Below, in pieces: positions 21,046 to 29,983 of a DNA stretch of 64,000 nucleotides. This DNA comes from Caenispirillum salinarum AK4. GTDB lineage: Bacteria; Pseudomonadota; Alphaproteobacteria; Rhodospirillales; Rhodospirillaceae. The stretch spans positions 62,001 through 126,000 of the forward strand of contig NZ_ANHY01000020.1 in the NCBI RefSeq assembly GCF_000315795.1, in the 5' to 3' direction. A program made the position numbers and the translations under genes. The notes beneath the pieces were generated by a model. That model worked only from the letters and a program-made list of their open reading frames with translations. It did no database searches and was not told the origin of the DNA. Every line of letters starts with the position of its first letter. Position 1 is the stretch's first letter.

Positions 21046-21615
21046 TCAAAGGTAAGGCGGCGTGCAGGCGGAAACCATGATGCACGGCTCGGAGAACGGG
21101 TTGCGGAAGCGGTGCGGCTGGCGGCTGTCGAACAGGTAGGTGTCGCCCTCGCCCAGCACTTCAATCTGGTCGCCCACCGTCAGTTCGATGCGGCCCTCGA
21201 TGACCAGGCCGCCCTCCTCGCTGGCGTGCTGGAGCATGGTGCGGCCGGTGTCGGCGCCGGGCTCGTAGGTCTCGTGCAGGATCTGGAGCGTGCGGTTGCG
21301 CAGGTCGCCGCCCACCTGGCGCAGGAAGATGCGCCCCTTGCTGCGCTTCTGGATCTCAGTTGTCAGCTCCACCAGCTCGTGCGGGCGGAAGACGATTTTT
21401 TCCGTCTCCGGCATTTCGCTGGCGAAGAACTCGGCCAGCGACATGGGAATGCCCTGCAGCACCTTGCGCAGGCTTGCGACGGACGGGCTGTTGCGATTCT
21501 GCTCGATCAGAGAGATCGTGCCGTTGGTGACCCCGGCCCGGATGGCGAGTTGCCGCTGCGACAGGCCCTTTTCCTCGCGGATCGCACGCAGGCGCGCCCC
21601 CACGTCGAAATCCAT
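21046..21615 (-). CDS. XRE-family regulator with cupin domain (PuuR-like)
   Basis: 189 residues from the ATG at 21615. Residues 3-60 form an XRE HTH (GARLRAIREEKGLSQRQLAI, then GVTNGTISLIEQNRNSPS); residues 110-185 form a cupin sensor (GADTGRTMLQHASEEGGLVIEG ... LFDSRQPHRFRNP). This architecture is that of PuuR and related regulators of polyamine and GABA use. It is divergent from gabD-gabT and an omega-aminotransferase, with two copies of a 16-bp word between the genes, so it most likely controls that cluster and itself. Confidence 0.9.
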   Translation of the reverse strand: MDFDVGARLRAIREEKGLSQRQLAIRAGVTNGTISLIEQNRNSPSVASLRKVLQGIPMSLAEFFASEMPETEKIVFRPHELVELTTEIQKRSKGRIFLRQVGGDLRNRTLQILHETYEPGADTGRTMLQHASEEGGLVIEGRIELTVGDQIEVLGEGDTYLFDSRQPHRFRNPFSEPCIMVSACTPPYL

Positions 21616-21645
21616 CACGCCCTGTCCTCCCGTTCTTATTGTGTC

Positions 21646-21661
21646 GTCTAATATTTTAAAC
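21646..21661. promoter_or_regulatory. Putative operator of the XRE-cupin regulator (copy 1)
   Basis: GTCTAATATTTTAAAC, 31 bases before the regulator start. A 14-of-16 match in the same orientation lies at 21753-21768. AT-rich words of this kind stand out sharply from the GC-rich background. Confidence 0.5.
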
Positions 21662-21752
21662 TGTCCCCGCACCGCTTTCCAAGGCCGAAATGCCTAGTGG
21701 AGCCGCCGGTTTGTGGGTGAATGGACCGTGACCGGAGGCGCACGGATGGTTT

Positions 21753-21768
21753 GTCTAGTTTTTTAAAC
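21753..21768. promoter_or_regulatory. Putative operator of the XRE-cupin regulator (copy 2)
   Basis: GTCTAGTTTTTTAAAC, about 100 bp before the gabD start and 107 bp from copy 1. Confidence 0.5.
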
Positions 21769-21869
21769 GTGGTACTTTTGGGGCCACGCCACGAAGCGCC
21801 CATGTGCCGCGTTGTTCCGGCACATCCAGAACCATGCAGAACAGACCGACCAGACGGAGGCAGACGACG

Positions 21870-23330
21870 ATGGTGACGCTGAACGACCCGAAGCTCCTGT
21901 GCAAGAAGGCCTACATCGACGGTGCCTGGGTCGACGCCGACGGCGGCAAGACCTTCGAGGTCACCAACCCGGCGACCGGCGAGGTGCTGGCGACCGTGCC
22001 CGACATGGGCGCCGATGAAACCCGCCGCGCCATCGAGGCCGCCGAGCGGGCGATGCCGGCCTGGGCCGCCAAGACGGCCAAGGAGCGCGCCAACATCCTG
22101 CGCAAGTGGTTCAACCTGATGATGGAGAACCAGGACGACCTGGGCCTCCTGATGACCGCCGAGCAGGGCAAGCCGCTGGCCGAGGCCAAGGGCGAGGTGG
22201 CCTACGGTGCGTCGTTCATCGAGTGGTTCGCCGAGGAAGGCAAGCGCATCTACGGCGACGTCATTCCCAGCCACGGCCCCGACAAGCGCATCGTCACGCT
22301 GAAGCAGCCCATCGGCGTGGTGGCGGCGATCACGCCGTGGAACTTCCCCAACGCCATGATCACGCGCAAGTGCGGCCCCGCCATGGCCGCCGGCTGCCCC
22401 ATCGTCATCAAGCCGGCCGCGGAAACGCCGCTGTCGGCGCTGGCGCTGGCCGAACTGGCCGAGCGCGCGGGCGTGCCGAAGGGCATCTTCAACATCGTCA
22501 CCACCTCGCGCTCCAGCGATGTGGGCGGCGAGATGACCGCCAACCCCATCGTCCGCAAGCTGTCCTTCACGGGCTCCACCGCCATCGGCAAGCTCTTGAT
22601 GAAGCAGTGCGCCGACACCGTGAAGAAGATGTCGCTGGAACTGGGCGGCAACGCGCCGTTCCTGGTGTTCGACGACGCCGACCTGGATGCCGCCGTGGCG
22701 GGTGCCATGGCGTCCAAGTACCGCAACGCCGGCCAGACCTGCGTCTGCGCCAACCGCATCATGGTGCAGGCGGGCGTCTACGACAAATTCGCCGAAAAGC
22801 TGGCCGAGGCCGTCAGGAACCTCAAGGTCGGCGACGGCACGCAGGAGGGCGTGACGCAAGGCCCGCTCATCAACGAGAAGGCCGCCGTGAAGGTGGAGGA
22901 ACTGGTGGCCGACGCCGTCTCCAAGGGCGCGACGGTGGTCACGGGCGGCAAGCGCGCCGAGCTGGGCCGCACCTTCTATGAGCCGACCATCCTGACCAAC
23001 GTCTCCCAGGAGATGAACCTGTTCGCCGAGGAAATCTTCGGTCCCGTCGCGCCGCTCTACAAGTTCGAGACGGAAGAAGAGGCCATCAAGCTGGCGAACG
23101 ACACCCAGTACGGCCTGGCCGCCTACTTCTATGCCCGCGACCTGGGCCGCGTCTGGCGCGTGTCGGAGGGCCTGGAGTACGGCATCGTCGGCATCAACGA
23201 GGGCATCATCTCCACCGAGGTCGCGCCGTTCGGCGGCGTCAAGGAGTCCGGTGTCGGCCGCGAGGGATCGAAGTACGGCATCGAGGACTTCATCGAGATC
23301 AAATACCTCTGCATGGGCGGCATCAAGTAA
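21870..23330 (+). CDS. gabD: NAD(P)+-dependent succinate-semialdehyde dehydrogenase
   Basis: Aldehyde dehydrogenase of 486 residues that oxidises succinic semialdehyde to succinate. The start at 21870 follows GGAGG. Conserved blocks: PWNFPNAMITRKCGPAMAAG (catalytic Asn), ELGGNAPFLVFDDAD (general-base Glu) and NAGQTCVCANRIMV with the nucleophilic Cys, plus AEEIFGPVAP. The GabD-type wording and the adjacent aminotransferases fix the role in the GABA shunt. First gene of the operon. Confidence 0.94.
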   Translation: MVTLNDPKLLCKKAYIDGAWVDADGGKTFEVTNPATGEVLATVPDMGADETRRAIEAAERAMPAWAAKTAKERANILRKWFNLMMENQDDLGLLMTAEQGKPLAEAKGEVAYGASFIEWFAEEGKRIYGDVIPSHGPDKRIVTLKQPIGVVAAITPWNFPNAMITRKCGPAMAAGCPIVIKPAAETPLSALALAELAERAGVPKGIFNIVTTSRSSDVGGEMTANPIVRKLSFTGSTAIGKLLMKQCADTVKKMSLELGGNAPFLVFDDADLDAAVAGAMASKYRNAGQTCVCANRIMVQAGVYDKFAEKLAEAVRNLKVGDGTQEGVTQGPLINEKAAVKVEELVADAVSKGATVVTGGKRAELGRTFYEPTILTNVSQEMNLFAEEIFGPVAPLYKFETEEEAIKLANDTQYGLAAYFYARDLGRVWRVSEGLEYGIVGINEGIISTEVAPFGGVKESGVGREGSKYGIEDFIEIKYLCMGGIK

Positions 23331-23487
23331 GCCGGGCAGCCCGCAGACGCACACCGGCCGCCACCCGCGTTTGATCGTGCGGCGGAGCGGCGGAAGACCC
23401 CGGGGGACGGGGCTTCCGCTTCTCCGCGACGGCCGGCCTGTGCCTCATCACCACCGCAACCAACTCTTCGTGAGGGAGTTCCTGTTC

Positions 23488-24777
23488 ATGTCCGCGAACA
23501 CCGACCTGAATGCCCGGAAGGCCGCCGCCGTTCCGCGCGGCGTCGCCACCCTGCTGCCCGTCTTCACCGACCGCGCCGAGAATGCCGAGCTGTGGGACGT
23601 GGAAGGCAAGCGCTACATCGACTTCGCCGGCGGCATCGCCGTGCTGAACACCGGCCACCTGCACGCCAAGGTGAAGGCCGCCGTCGCCGCGCAGCTGGAC
23701 AAGTTCAGCCACACCTGCTTCCAGGTGACGCCCTATGAAAGCTACGTCGCGCTGGCCGAAAAGCTGAACGCCCTCGTCCCCTGCCGGGGCGAGAAGAAGA
23801 CCATGTTCCTGACCACCGGCGCCGAGGCGGTGGAGAACTCCATCAAGATCGCCCGCGCCCACACCGGCCGCTCGGGCGTCATCGCGTTCTCGGGCGCCTT
23901 CCACGGGCGGACCATGATGGGCATGGCGCTGACCGGCAAGGTGGTGCCCTACAAGGCCGGCTTCGGCCCCTTCCCGGCCGAGGTCTACCACGCGCCCTTC
24001 CCCAACGAGTACCACGGCGTGAGCGTCGAGGAGGCCCTGCGCTACCTGGACGGCCTGCTGAAGACCGAGATCGACCCCTCGCGCATCGCCGCCATGATCG
24101 TCGAGCCCGTCCAGGGCGAGGGCGGCTTCAACGTCGCGCCGGCGGAATGGCTGCAGGCCCTGCGCAAGATCTGTGACGACCACGGCATCCTGCTCATCGC
24201 CGACGAGATCCAGACCGGCTTCGCCCGCACCGGCAAGATGTTCGGCATCGAGCATTCCGGCATCCAGCCCGACATGATGACCATGGCGAAAAGCCTGGCC
24301 GGCGGCTTCCCGCTGTCTGCCGTCACCGGCACGGCCGAGGTTATGGAGAGCGCCGCGCCGGGCGGCCTGGGCGGCACCTACGCCGGCGGCCCCATGGCCT
24401 GCGCGGCCGGCCTTGCGGTGCTCGAGGCCATCGAGGAAGAGGGCCTGGTGGAGCGTTCCGCCAAGCTGGGCACGCTGCTGACCGAGCGCCTGGAAGCCAT
24501 GGCCAAGAAGAACAGCCTGTCGTGCATCGGCGACGTGCGCGGCCAGGGTGCGATGGTGGCGATGGAGCTGGTGACCGACCGCGAGACCCGCGCGCCGGCG
24601 GCCGATCTGACGAAGGCGCTGGTGCAGGCGGTGGCCAAGAAGGGCCTGATCCTGCTGGCCTGCGGCACGCGCGGCAACGTCATCCGCATCCTGGTGCCGC
24701 TGACCGCCTCCGACGCGCTGGTCAACGAGGGCCTGGACATCATCGAGTCCACCCTGGAAGAGCTGTCGGCGGCTTAA
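23488..24777 (+). CDS. gabT: 4-aminobutyrate--2-oxoglutarate aminotransferase
   Basis: PLP enzyme, fold type I class III, 429 residues from the ATG at 23488 (GAGGGAG upstream). It moves the amino group of GABA to 2-oxoglutarate, feeding GabD. Seen: LTTGAEAVENSIKIARAHTG (PLP phosphate binding), FSGAFHGRTMMGMALTGK, LIADEIQTGFARTGKMF (Asp to PLP nitrogen), MTMAKSLAGGFPLSAVTG (Schiff-base Lys) and GTYAGGPMACAA. Located 157 bp after gabD. Confidence 0.94.
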   Translation: MSANTDLNARKAAAVPRGVATLLPVFTDRAENAELWDVEGKRYIDFAGGIAVLNTGHLHAKVKAAVAAQLDKFSHTCFQVTPYESYVALAEKLNALVPCRGEKKTMFLTTGAEAVENSIKIARAHTGRSGVIAFSGAFHGRTMMGMALTGKVVPYKAGFGPFPAEVYHAPFPNEYHGVSVEEALRYLDGLLKTEIDPSRIAAMIVEPVQGEGGFNVAPAEWLQALRKICDDHGILLIADEIQTGFARTGKMFGIEHSGIQPDMMTMAKSLAGGFPLSAVTGTAEVMESAAPGGLGGTYAGGPMACAAGLAVLEAIEEEGLVERSAKLGTLLTERLEAMAKKNSLSCIGDVRGQGAMVAMELVTDRETRAPAADLTKALVQAVAKKGLILLACGTRGNVIRILVPLTASDALVNEGLDIIESTLEELSAA

Positions 24778-24888
24778 GCACGGATGGCCGGGGGAAGTGC
24801 CGAGAATGGCACTTCCCCCCTTCGCCGAACGCTTGGCACAGTGGTGCCACACACGCTATCCCAATCAACGCCCATCAAGGTCCGAGCC

Positions 24889-26256
24889 ATGACGTCCAAC
24901 AGCCTTCGCGACGCCGACATCGCCTATACCCTGCACCCCTACACCAACGCGGTGGCGCACGAGCAGAGCGGCCCCATGGTCGCCATGCGCGGCAAGGGCG
25001 TGCGCGTCTACGACGACGCCGGCAAGGACTACATCGAGGGCATGGCGGGCCTGTGGTGCACGTCGCTCGGCTGGGGCGAGGACCGGCTGGTGGATGCCGC
25101 CACCAGGCAGATGAAGGAGCTGGCCTACTACCACAGCTTCAACCACAAGGCGACGGAGCCCGGCATCCGCCTGGCGGAGACGCTGGTGCAGATGGCGCCG
25201 GTGCCCATGTCCAAGGCCTTCTTCTGCAACAGCGGGTCAGAGGCCAACGACACCGCCATCAAGATGATCTGGTACTACCACAACGCCATCGGGAAACCGG
25301 AAAAGAAGAAGATCATCGCCCGCCTGCGCGGCTATCACGGCGTCACCGTCGCCGCCGCCAGCCTGACGGGGCTGCCGCTCAACCAGAAGGGCTTCGACCT
25401 GCCCATCGAGCGCATCCTTCACACCTCCTGCCCGCACCATTACCGCTACGGCGAGGCCGGCGAAACCGAGGAAGACTTCGCCTCGCGAATGGCCGCCGAC
25501 CTGGAGGCGCTGATCGAGCGCGAGGGACCCGACACCATCGCCGCCTTCTTCGCCGAACCCGTCATGGGCGCCGGCGGCGTGATCGTGCCGCCCAAGACCT
25601 ACTTCGAGAAAATCCAGCCGATCCTGAAAAAGCACGACATCCTGTTCGTCGCCGACGAAGTCATCTGCGGCTTCGGGCGCACCGGCAAGATGTTCGGCAC
25701 CGAAACCTTCGGTCTTCAGCCGGACATCATGACCATGGCGAAGGCCCTCTCGTCGGCCTACCTGCCCATTTCGGCGGTGCTCATCAACGAGACGGTCTAC
25801 CAGGGCATCCGCTCGGGCAGCGATGCGCTGGGCGCCTTCGGCCACGGATACACCTACAGCGCCCACCCCGTCGCCGCCGCCGTCGCCAACGAGACGCTGG
25901 CGATCTACGAGGAGCGCGACATGCTGGGCCACGTCAATTCCGTCAGCCCCCGGATGCAGGAGCGCCTGCGGGCCCTTGCCGACCACCCGCTGGTGGGAGA
26001 GGCGCGCGGCATCGGCCTGATCGGCGCGGTGGAACTGGTGGCCGACAAGGCGACGAAGGAGAACTTCGACCCCGCCCGCAAGGTGGGGCCGTCGGTCGCC
26101 GCCAAGGCGCAGAACAACGGCGTCATCCTGCGCGCCATGGCCGGCGACATCATCGCCTTCTCGCCGCCGCTGGTCATCTCGACGGCCGAGATCGACGAGA
26201 TGTTCGACCGGTTCGGGGCCGCCCTCGACACGCAGGCGGAGGCCATGGGGCTTTAG
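24889..26256 (+). CDS. Class III omega-amino acid/putrescine--pyruvate aminotransferase-like
   Basis: PLP transaminase of 455 residues starting at 24889 (MTSNSLRDADIAYTLHPYTN). The HPYTN opening, CTSLGWGEDRLVDAA, FFCNSGSEANDTAIKMIWYY, LFVADEVICGFGRTGKMFG and MTMAKALSSAYLPISAV (Schiff-base Lys) match the omega-transaminase branch that includes SpuC. With gabD and gabT downstream in the pathway, putrescine or another diamine is a likely amino donor; taurine or beta-alanine are alternatives. Its spacing of 111 bp from gabT suggests the same operon. Confidence 0.85.
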   Translation: MTSNSLRDADIAYTLHPYTNAVAHEQSGPMVAMRGKGVRVYDDAGKDYIEGMAGLWCTSLGWGEDRLVDAATRQMKELAYYHSFNHKATEPGIRLAETLVQMAPVPMSKAFFCNSGSEANDTAIKMIWYYHNAIGKPEKKKIIARLRGYHGVTVAAASLTGLPLNQKGFDLPIERILHTSCPHHYRYGEAGETEEDFASRMAADLEALIEREGPDTIAAFFAEPVMGAGGVIVPPKTYFEKIQPILKKHDILFVADEVICGFGRTGKMFGTETFGLQPDIMTMAKALSSAYLPISAVLINETVYQGIRSGSDALGAFGHGYTYSAHPVAAAVANETLAIYEERDMLGHVNSVSPRMQERLRALADHPLVGEARGIGLIGAVELVADKATKENFDPARKVGPSVAAKAQNNGVILRAMAGDIIAFSPPLVISTAEIDEMFDRFGAALDTQAEAMGL

Positions 26257-26290
26257 GCCCCGCCACCGCGCCCCACAGCGCAGCCGCGAC

Positions 26291-26323
26291 AGGCCGCCCG
26301 CTTTGCCGGGCGGCCTGTTTTTT
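26291..26323 (+). terminator. Terminator of the gab operon
   Basis: AGGCCGCCCG (26291-26300) pairs perfectly with CGGGCGGCCT (26307-26316), followed by GTTTTTTA. Confidence 0.88.
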
Positions 26324-26675
26324 ATTGGCGGTTGCAGAATACCGCACCCCTTTGAGATATCCCGAAAGAGGTGACGCTCGATCTTACAAAAATCAAACTC
26401 CAGTTCAGGCCCACGGTTGTTTTTTGCGGTACTGCCGAAAACCCCGCGGACTCCCTCATTTCTCTGCCAGGAGTCCTAGGACACGACCTGGACCTTGGTC
26501 GCAGCACTGCGTACCGATGGTCTCGCCCCTGCGGTACTGAGGAACCTCAAGCACTTACGGCACGCCGTCCGGCGTTGTCGGCTGCCTTTACACCGCGCCG
26601 TTCCTTTCCAAGGGAAGCGGTTCCCCGACCCAAGCATTTCCAGGCGTGTCGATTGCCGGAAGCACTTGGCACGTT
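26324..26675. other. Gene-free upstream region of the PEP-CTERM gene
   Basis: Lower GC than its surroundings and without a credible gene. It holds two direct copies of TGCGGTACTG (26425-26434 and 26530-26539), 105 bp apart and 140-250 bp before a sigma-54 promoter, the usual position for enhancer-binding-protein sites. Confidence 0.4.
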
Positions 26676-26692
26676 GCTTGCTGCTGTATTGG
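26676..26692 (+). promoter_or_regulatory. Sigma-54 (RpoN) -24/-12 promoter
   Basis: TTGGCACG-TTGC-TTGCT: GG at 26678-26679 and GC at 26690-26691 with exactly ten bases between, a near-perfect match to the TTGGCACGnnnnTTGCW consensus. Predicted start near 26703 leaves a ~90-base leader before the PEP-CTERM gene. Confidence 0.75.
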
Positions 26693-26793
26693 CGGAACAG
26701 TCGCAACGGCTATCCGAAAGCGGCGGAGGACACGTCCGCCGGGATTACGACCCGGCGCCGTCAAAACGGGACCTTGGAAGAAGGACAAGGGCG

Positions 26794-27537
26794 ATGAACA
26801 GAATGCTCATGCTCGCGGGCACCTTGATGACCGCACTCCTTGTCGCGGCGGCGCCGGCCCGCGCTGAACCGGCACTGCAGCTTTACATCGAGGGCGCGAC
26901 CTACGACACCGTGACGGAGACCTGGGTCTTCTCCGGCACCGACCCGTTCACGCTGTGGGCGATCGGCTACGTCGACCACACCGGCCCCATCAGCAACGTG
27001 CGGCTGTCGGCAGTCTACGAGAAGTCGGTCATCACCGGCCCCGTCTCCATCAGCCTGACGCCGGTCCTGACCGAGGGCTACGGCGGCTTCACCGACCCCT
27101 CGTATGCCGACAACCCCGACTATATCCAGACCGTCGGCGACGGCAGCACCCCGACCCTCGGCGACGGAAGCTCTCTGCCGAACCACGGGGAGTATGGCGC
27201 CGACAAGGAATGGCAGGAGTTCGGCCTGGGCGACTTCACGCTCACCGACAGCCCCATCGGGGACTTCATGACCGCCGTTCCCGACGGGACCGACCCGGCC
27301 AAGCAGAACAAGGCTCAGATCAACGCCTATCAGGTGGTCGTGAGCGGACTGGAGGCCGGCTCGTTCGTCCACTTCGACTTGTACGACACCATCATTTCCG
27401 GCAACAAGGCCCGGGCCATCTTCGCGCCGTTCTCGCACGACGCGGCAGGCGACCCGAACGGCATTCCGGCCCCGGGACCGCTGGCGCTCATGCTGGTCGG
27501 CCTCGGACTGATCGGCTTCGCCCGCCGCCGTGCCTGA
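26794..27537 (+). CDS. PEP-CTERM sorting-domain surface protein
   Basis: 247-residue exported protein. A signal peptide (residues 1-24, cut near APARA-EP) is followed by a beta-rich body with many Asp, Gly, Thr and Tyr and no known enzymatic motif. The last 24 residues are a PEP-CTERM-like signal: the PAP motif, the hydrophobic stretch GPLALMLVGLGLIGFA and the basic end RRRA. Such proteins are processed by exosortase and exported to the surface or exopolysaccharide matrix. No exosortase or polysaccharide genes lie in the window. The sigma-54 promoter fits known RpoN/PrsR control of PEP-CTERM genes. Confidence 0.88.
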   Translation: MNRMLMLAGTLMTALLVAAAPARAEPALQLYIEGATYDTVTETWVFSGTDPFTLWAIGYVDHTGPISNVRLSAVYEKSVITGPVSISLTPVLTEGYGGFTDPSYADNPDYIQTVGDGSTPTLGDGSSLPNHGEYGADKEWQEFGLGDFTLTDSPIGDFMTAVPDGTDPAKQNKAQINAYQVVVSGLEAGSFVHFDLYDTIISGNKARAIFAPFSHDAAGDPNGIPAPGPLALMLVGLGLIGFARRRA

Positions 27538-27600
27538 GCCCGGCCCGAGACGATACCGTAAGGTCCGATGGCGGCATCGCCCCGTAAGGGAGCGGTGCCG

Positions 27601-28524
27601 TCATCGCCATCGCCCGTCCTTGGTCAATCCGCCGACGATTCCCGTCAGCATCCGCCGCACGGCCGCTGCCGCGATGGACAGCGGCCGGTCGCTGGGGTGG
27701 GCCAGGTGGATGGTGCGGGGGATCGTCGGCTCGGTGATTACCGCGCCCGTCAGCCGCCCCGCCTCCAGGCCCGGCGCCGCCACCCGGCGAGAGGCGATGG
27801 TGTAGCCCGCCCCGCCTTCCACCAGCGCCCGGATATGCTCCAGCGCGTCCATCTCCAGGATGATGTTGAGAGCCACGCCGCAGGCCGCCGCCGTGCGCTC
27901 CACCTCGCCGCGCAGGCCGTAAGGCGGGCCGGTCAGGATCAGCGGCAGCGCGGCCGCCTTGCGAAACGGCATCCCGCCCGCCTCGGCCGCTTGGCTGACG
28001 TGCGGATCGCCGGCGGGCCCGATCACCCACAGTTCCTCCTGCGCGATGGGCGTGACCGTCAGGCGCGGCACGGCCGCCACGTCGAACACGATCGCAAGGT
28101 CCAGGTCCCCCGCCTGAAGCCATTCCAGCGTATGCCCCGACAGGCCTTCCGCCACGCGCAGGTGGACGTCCGGCAGCTCGCGCCGCACCGCCAGCGCCAG
28201 CGGCACCGACAGCATCATGCCGAGCGTGGTGGGGATGCCGACCGCCACCGGCCCGCTGGGTGCGGCCTCCGCCCCCCGGATGTCGTCGCGCAGGGTCTCC
28301 ACCTCCGCCAGGATGCGGCGGGCGTGGGCGGCCAGGCGCTCGCCGTGTTCAGTGGGGCGGACGCCGCGGGCGGTACGCAGCAGAAGCTCCACCCCCAGAT
28401 CGTCCTCCAGCTTGCGCACGTGCGCCGACAGCGCCGGCTGGGCGACGTTCAGCCGGTCGGCCGCGCGGGTGAAGGCGCCTTCCTCGACAATGGCGAGAAA
28501 GTATCGGAGCTGTCTCAGGTCCAT
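27601..28524 (-). CDS. LysR-family transcriptional regulator
   Basis: 307 residues from the ATG at 28524 (MDLRQLRYFLAIVEEGAFTR). The N-terminal winged HTH (AADRLNVAQPALSAHVRKLEDDLGVELLLR) and linker helix are followed by two periplasmic-binding-like lobes from ~90. Divergent from glutaryl-CoA dehydrogenase, so it probably controls the glutarate pair; the effector may be glutarate or a CoA ester (inference). Confidence 0.9.
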   Translation of the reverse strand: MDLRQLRYFLAIVEEGAFTRAADRLNVAQPALSAHVRKLEDDLGVELLLRTARGVRPTEHGERLAAHARRILAEVETLRDDIRGAEAAPSGPVAVGIPTTLGMMLSVPLALAVRRELPDVHLRVAEGLSGHTLEWLQAGDLDLAIVFDVAAVPRLTVTPIAQEELWVIGPAGDPHVSQAAEAGGMPFRKAAALPLILTGPPYGLRGEVERTAAACGVALNIILEMDALEHIRALVEGGAGYTIASRRVAAPGLEAGRLTGAVITEPTIPRTIHLAHPSDRPLSIAAAAVRRMLTGIVGGLTKDGRWR

Positions 28525-28677
28525 GCCGTCCAGGCTAAAGCCATTTCCTTGTGCCGGCAACCGCGCCATCACTTTGAGTTATGGGATGCATCGCGAGACA
28601 GTCTTTGATCCGCCCCGCGCCCCGCGCCATGCTCGGAACCACAGAGAGACACACAGCCGTTGCGGAGACACGCGAGC

Positions 28678-29859
28678 ATGACGCCGTTCCAGTGGGAAGA
28701 CCCGTTCCTTCTCGACCAGCAGCTCACCGACGAAGAGCGCATGGTGCGCGACAGCGCCTACGCCTACTGCCAGGAAAAGCTGCTGCCGCGCGTCACGTCG
28801 GCGTTCGAGGAAGAACGCTTCGACCGCGAGATCATGAACGAGATGGGCGAACTGGGCCTGCTCGGCCCGACCATCGAGGAAGAATACGGCTGCTCCGGCG
28901 TTTCTCACGTCGCCTACGGCCTGATCGCGCGAGAGGTGGAGCGCGTGGACAGCGGCTACCGCTCGGCCATGTCGGTGCAGTCCTCGCTGGTCATGCACCC
29001 CATCCACGCCTACGGCAGCGAGGAGCAGAAGAAGAAGTACCTGCCCAAGCTGGCGACCGGCGAGTGGGTGGGCTGCTTCGGCCTGACCGAGCCCGATGCG
29101 GGCTCCGACCCGGGCAGCATGAAGACCCGCGCCAAGAAGGTCGACGGCGGCTACCTGCTGTCGGGCTCCAAGATGTGGATCACCAACAGCCCCATCTCGG
29201 ACATCGCCATCGTCTGGGCCAAGTCCGACGCCCATGACAACAAGATCAAGGGCTTCATCGTCGAGGCCAACAGCAAGGGCTTCAGCGCGCCGAAGATCGA
29301 CCAGAAGGCGTCCCTGCGCGCCTCCATCACCGGCGAGATCGTGCTGGACGAGTGCTTCGTGCCGGAAGAGAACCTGCTGCCGAACGCCAGCGGCCTGGGC
29401 GGCCCCTTCGGCTGCCTCAACAAGGCCCGCTACGGCATCGCCTGGGGCACCATGGGCGCGGCCGAGGACTGCTGGCACCGCGCCCGCCAGTACACGCTGG
29501 ACCGCAAGCAGTTCGGCCGCCCGCTGGCCCACACCCAGCTCGTGCAGCTCAAGCTCGCCAACATGCAGACCGAGATCACGCTGGGCCTTCAGGCCGCCCT
29601 GCGCGTCGGCCGCCTGATCGACGAAGGCAACTGGGCGCCTGAGATGATCTCGCTCATCAAGCGCAACAACTGCGGCAAGGCGCTGGACATCGCCCGCATC
29701 GCCCGCGACATGCACGGCGGCAACGGCATCAGCCTTGAGTTCCAGGTGATCCGCCACATGATCAACCTGGAAACCGTGAACACCTACGAGGGCACGCACG
29801 ACGTCCACGCCCTCATCCTGGGCCGCGCCCAGACCGGACTGCAGGCCTTCACCGGCTGA
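28678..29859 (+). CDS. gcdH: Glutaryl-CoA dehydrogenase
   Basis: FAD acyl-CoA dehydrogenase of 393 residues that oxidises and decarboxylates glutaryl-CoA to crotonyl-CoA in lysine, tryptophan and glutarate breakdown. GcdH hallmarks: [19 protein letters not shown] opening, [38 protein letters not shown], and [11 protein letters not shown] with the catalytic base in [20 protein letters not shown]. It starts the pair with the CoA transferase 124 bp downstream. Confidence 0.95.
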   Translation: MTPFQWEDPFLLDQQLTDEERMVRDSAYAYCQEKLLPRVTSAFEEERFDREIMNEMGELGLLGPTIEEEYGCSGVSHVAYGLIAREVERVDSGYRSAMSVQSSLVMHPIHAYGSEEQKKKYLPKLATGEWVGCFGLTEPDAGSDPGSMKTRAKKVDGGYLLSGSKMWITNSPISDIAIVWAKSDAHDNKIKGFIVEANSKGFSAPKIDQKASLRASITGEIVLDECFVPEENLLPNASGLGGPFGCLNKARYGIAWGTMGAAEDCWHRARQYTLDRKQFGRPLAHTQLVQLKLANMQTEITLGLQAALRVGRLIDEGNWAPEMISLIKRNNCGKALDIARIARDMHGGNGISLEFQVIRHMINLETVNTYEGTHDVHALILGRAQTGLQAFTG

Positions 29860-29983
29860 CGCCGCAAGGTCCTGCACAAGCGGCGGGGCGGTTGCCCCTG
29901 CCCGGCTTCCCATGCAAGCCGTCCCGCCGCTTATTCCCTTCCCGTATCCCGTCCCGCCCGAATCCGCCCGGAGGCACCGTCCC

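Noticed and set aside
26371-26793. Upstream extension of the PEP-CTERM reading frame
   Set aside because: It precedes the predicted transcription start and the real signal peptide; the ATG at 26794 has a proper ribosome-binding site.
28635-28660. AACCACAGAGAGACACACAG before gcdH as a second copy of the 20879-21035 element
   Set aside because: Only one short, poorly matching stretch and no inverted partner; noted as a possible trace only.
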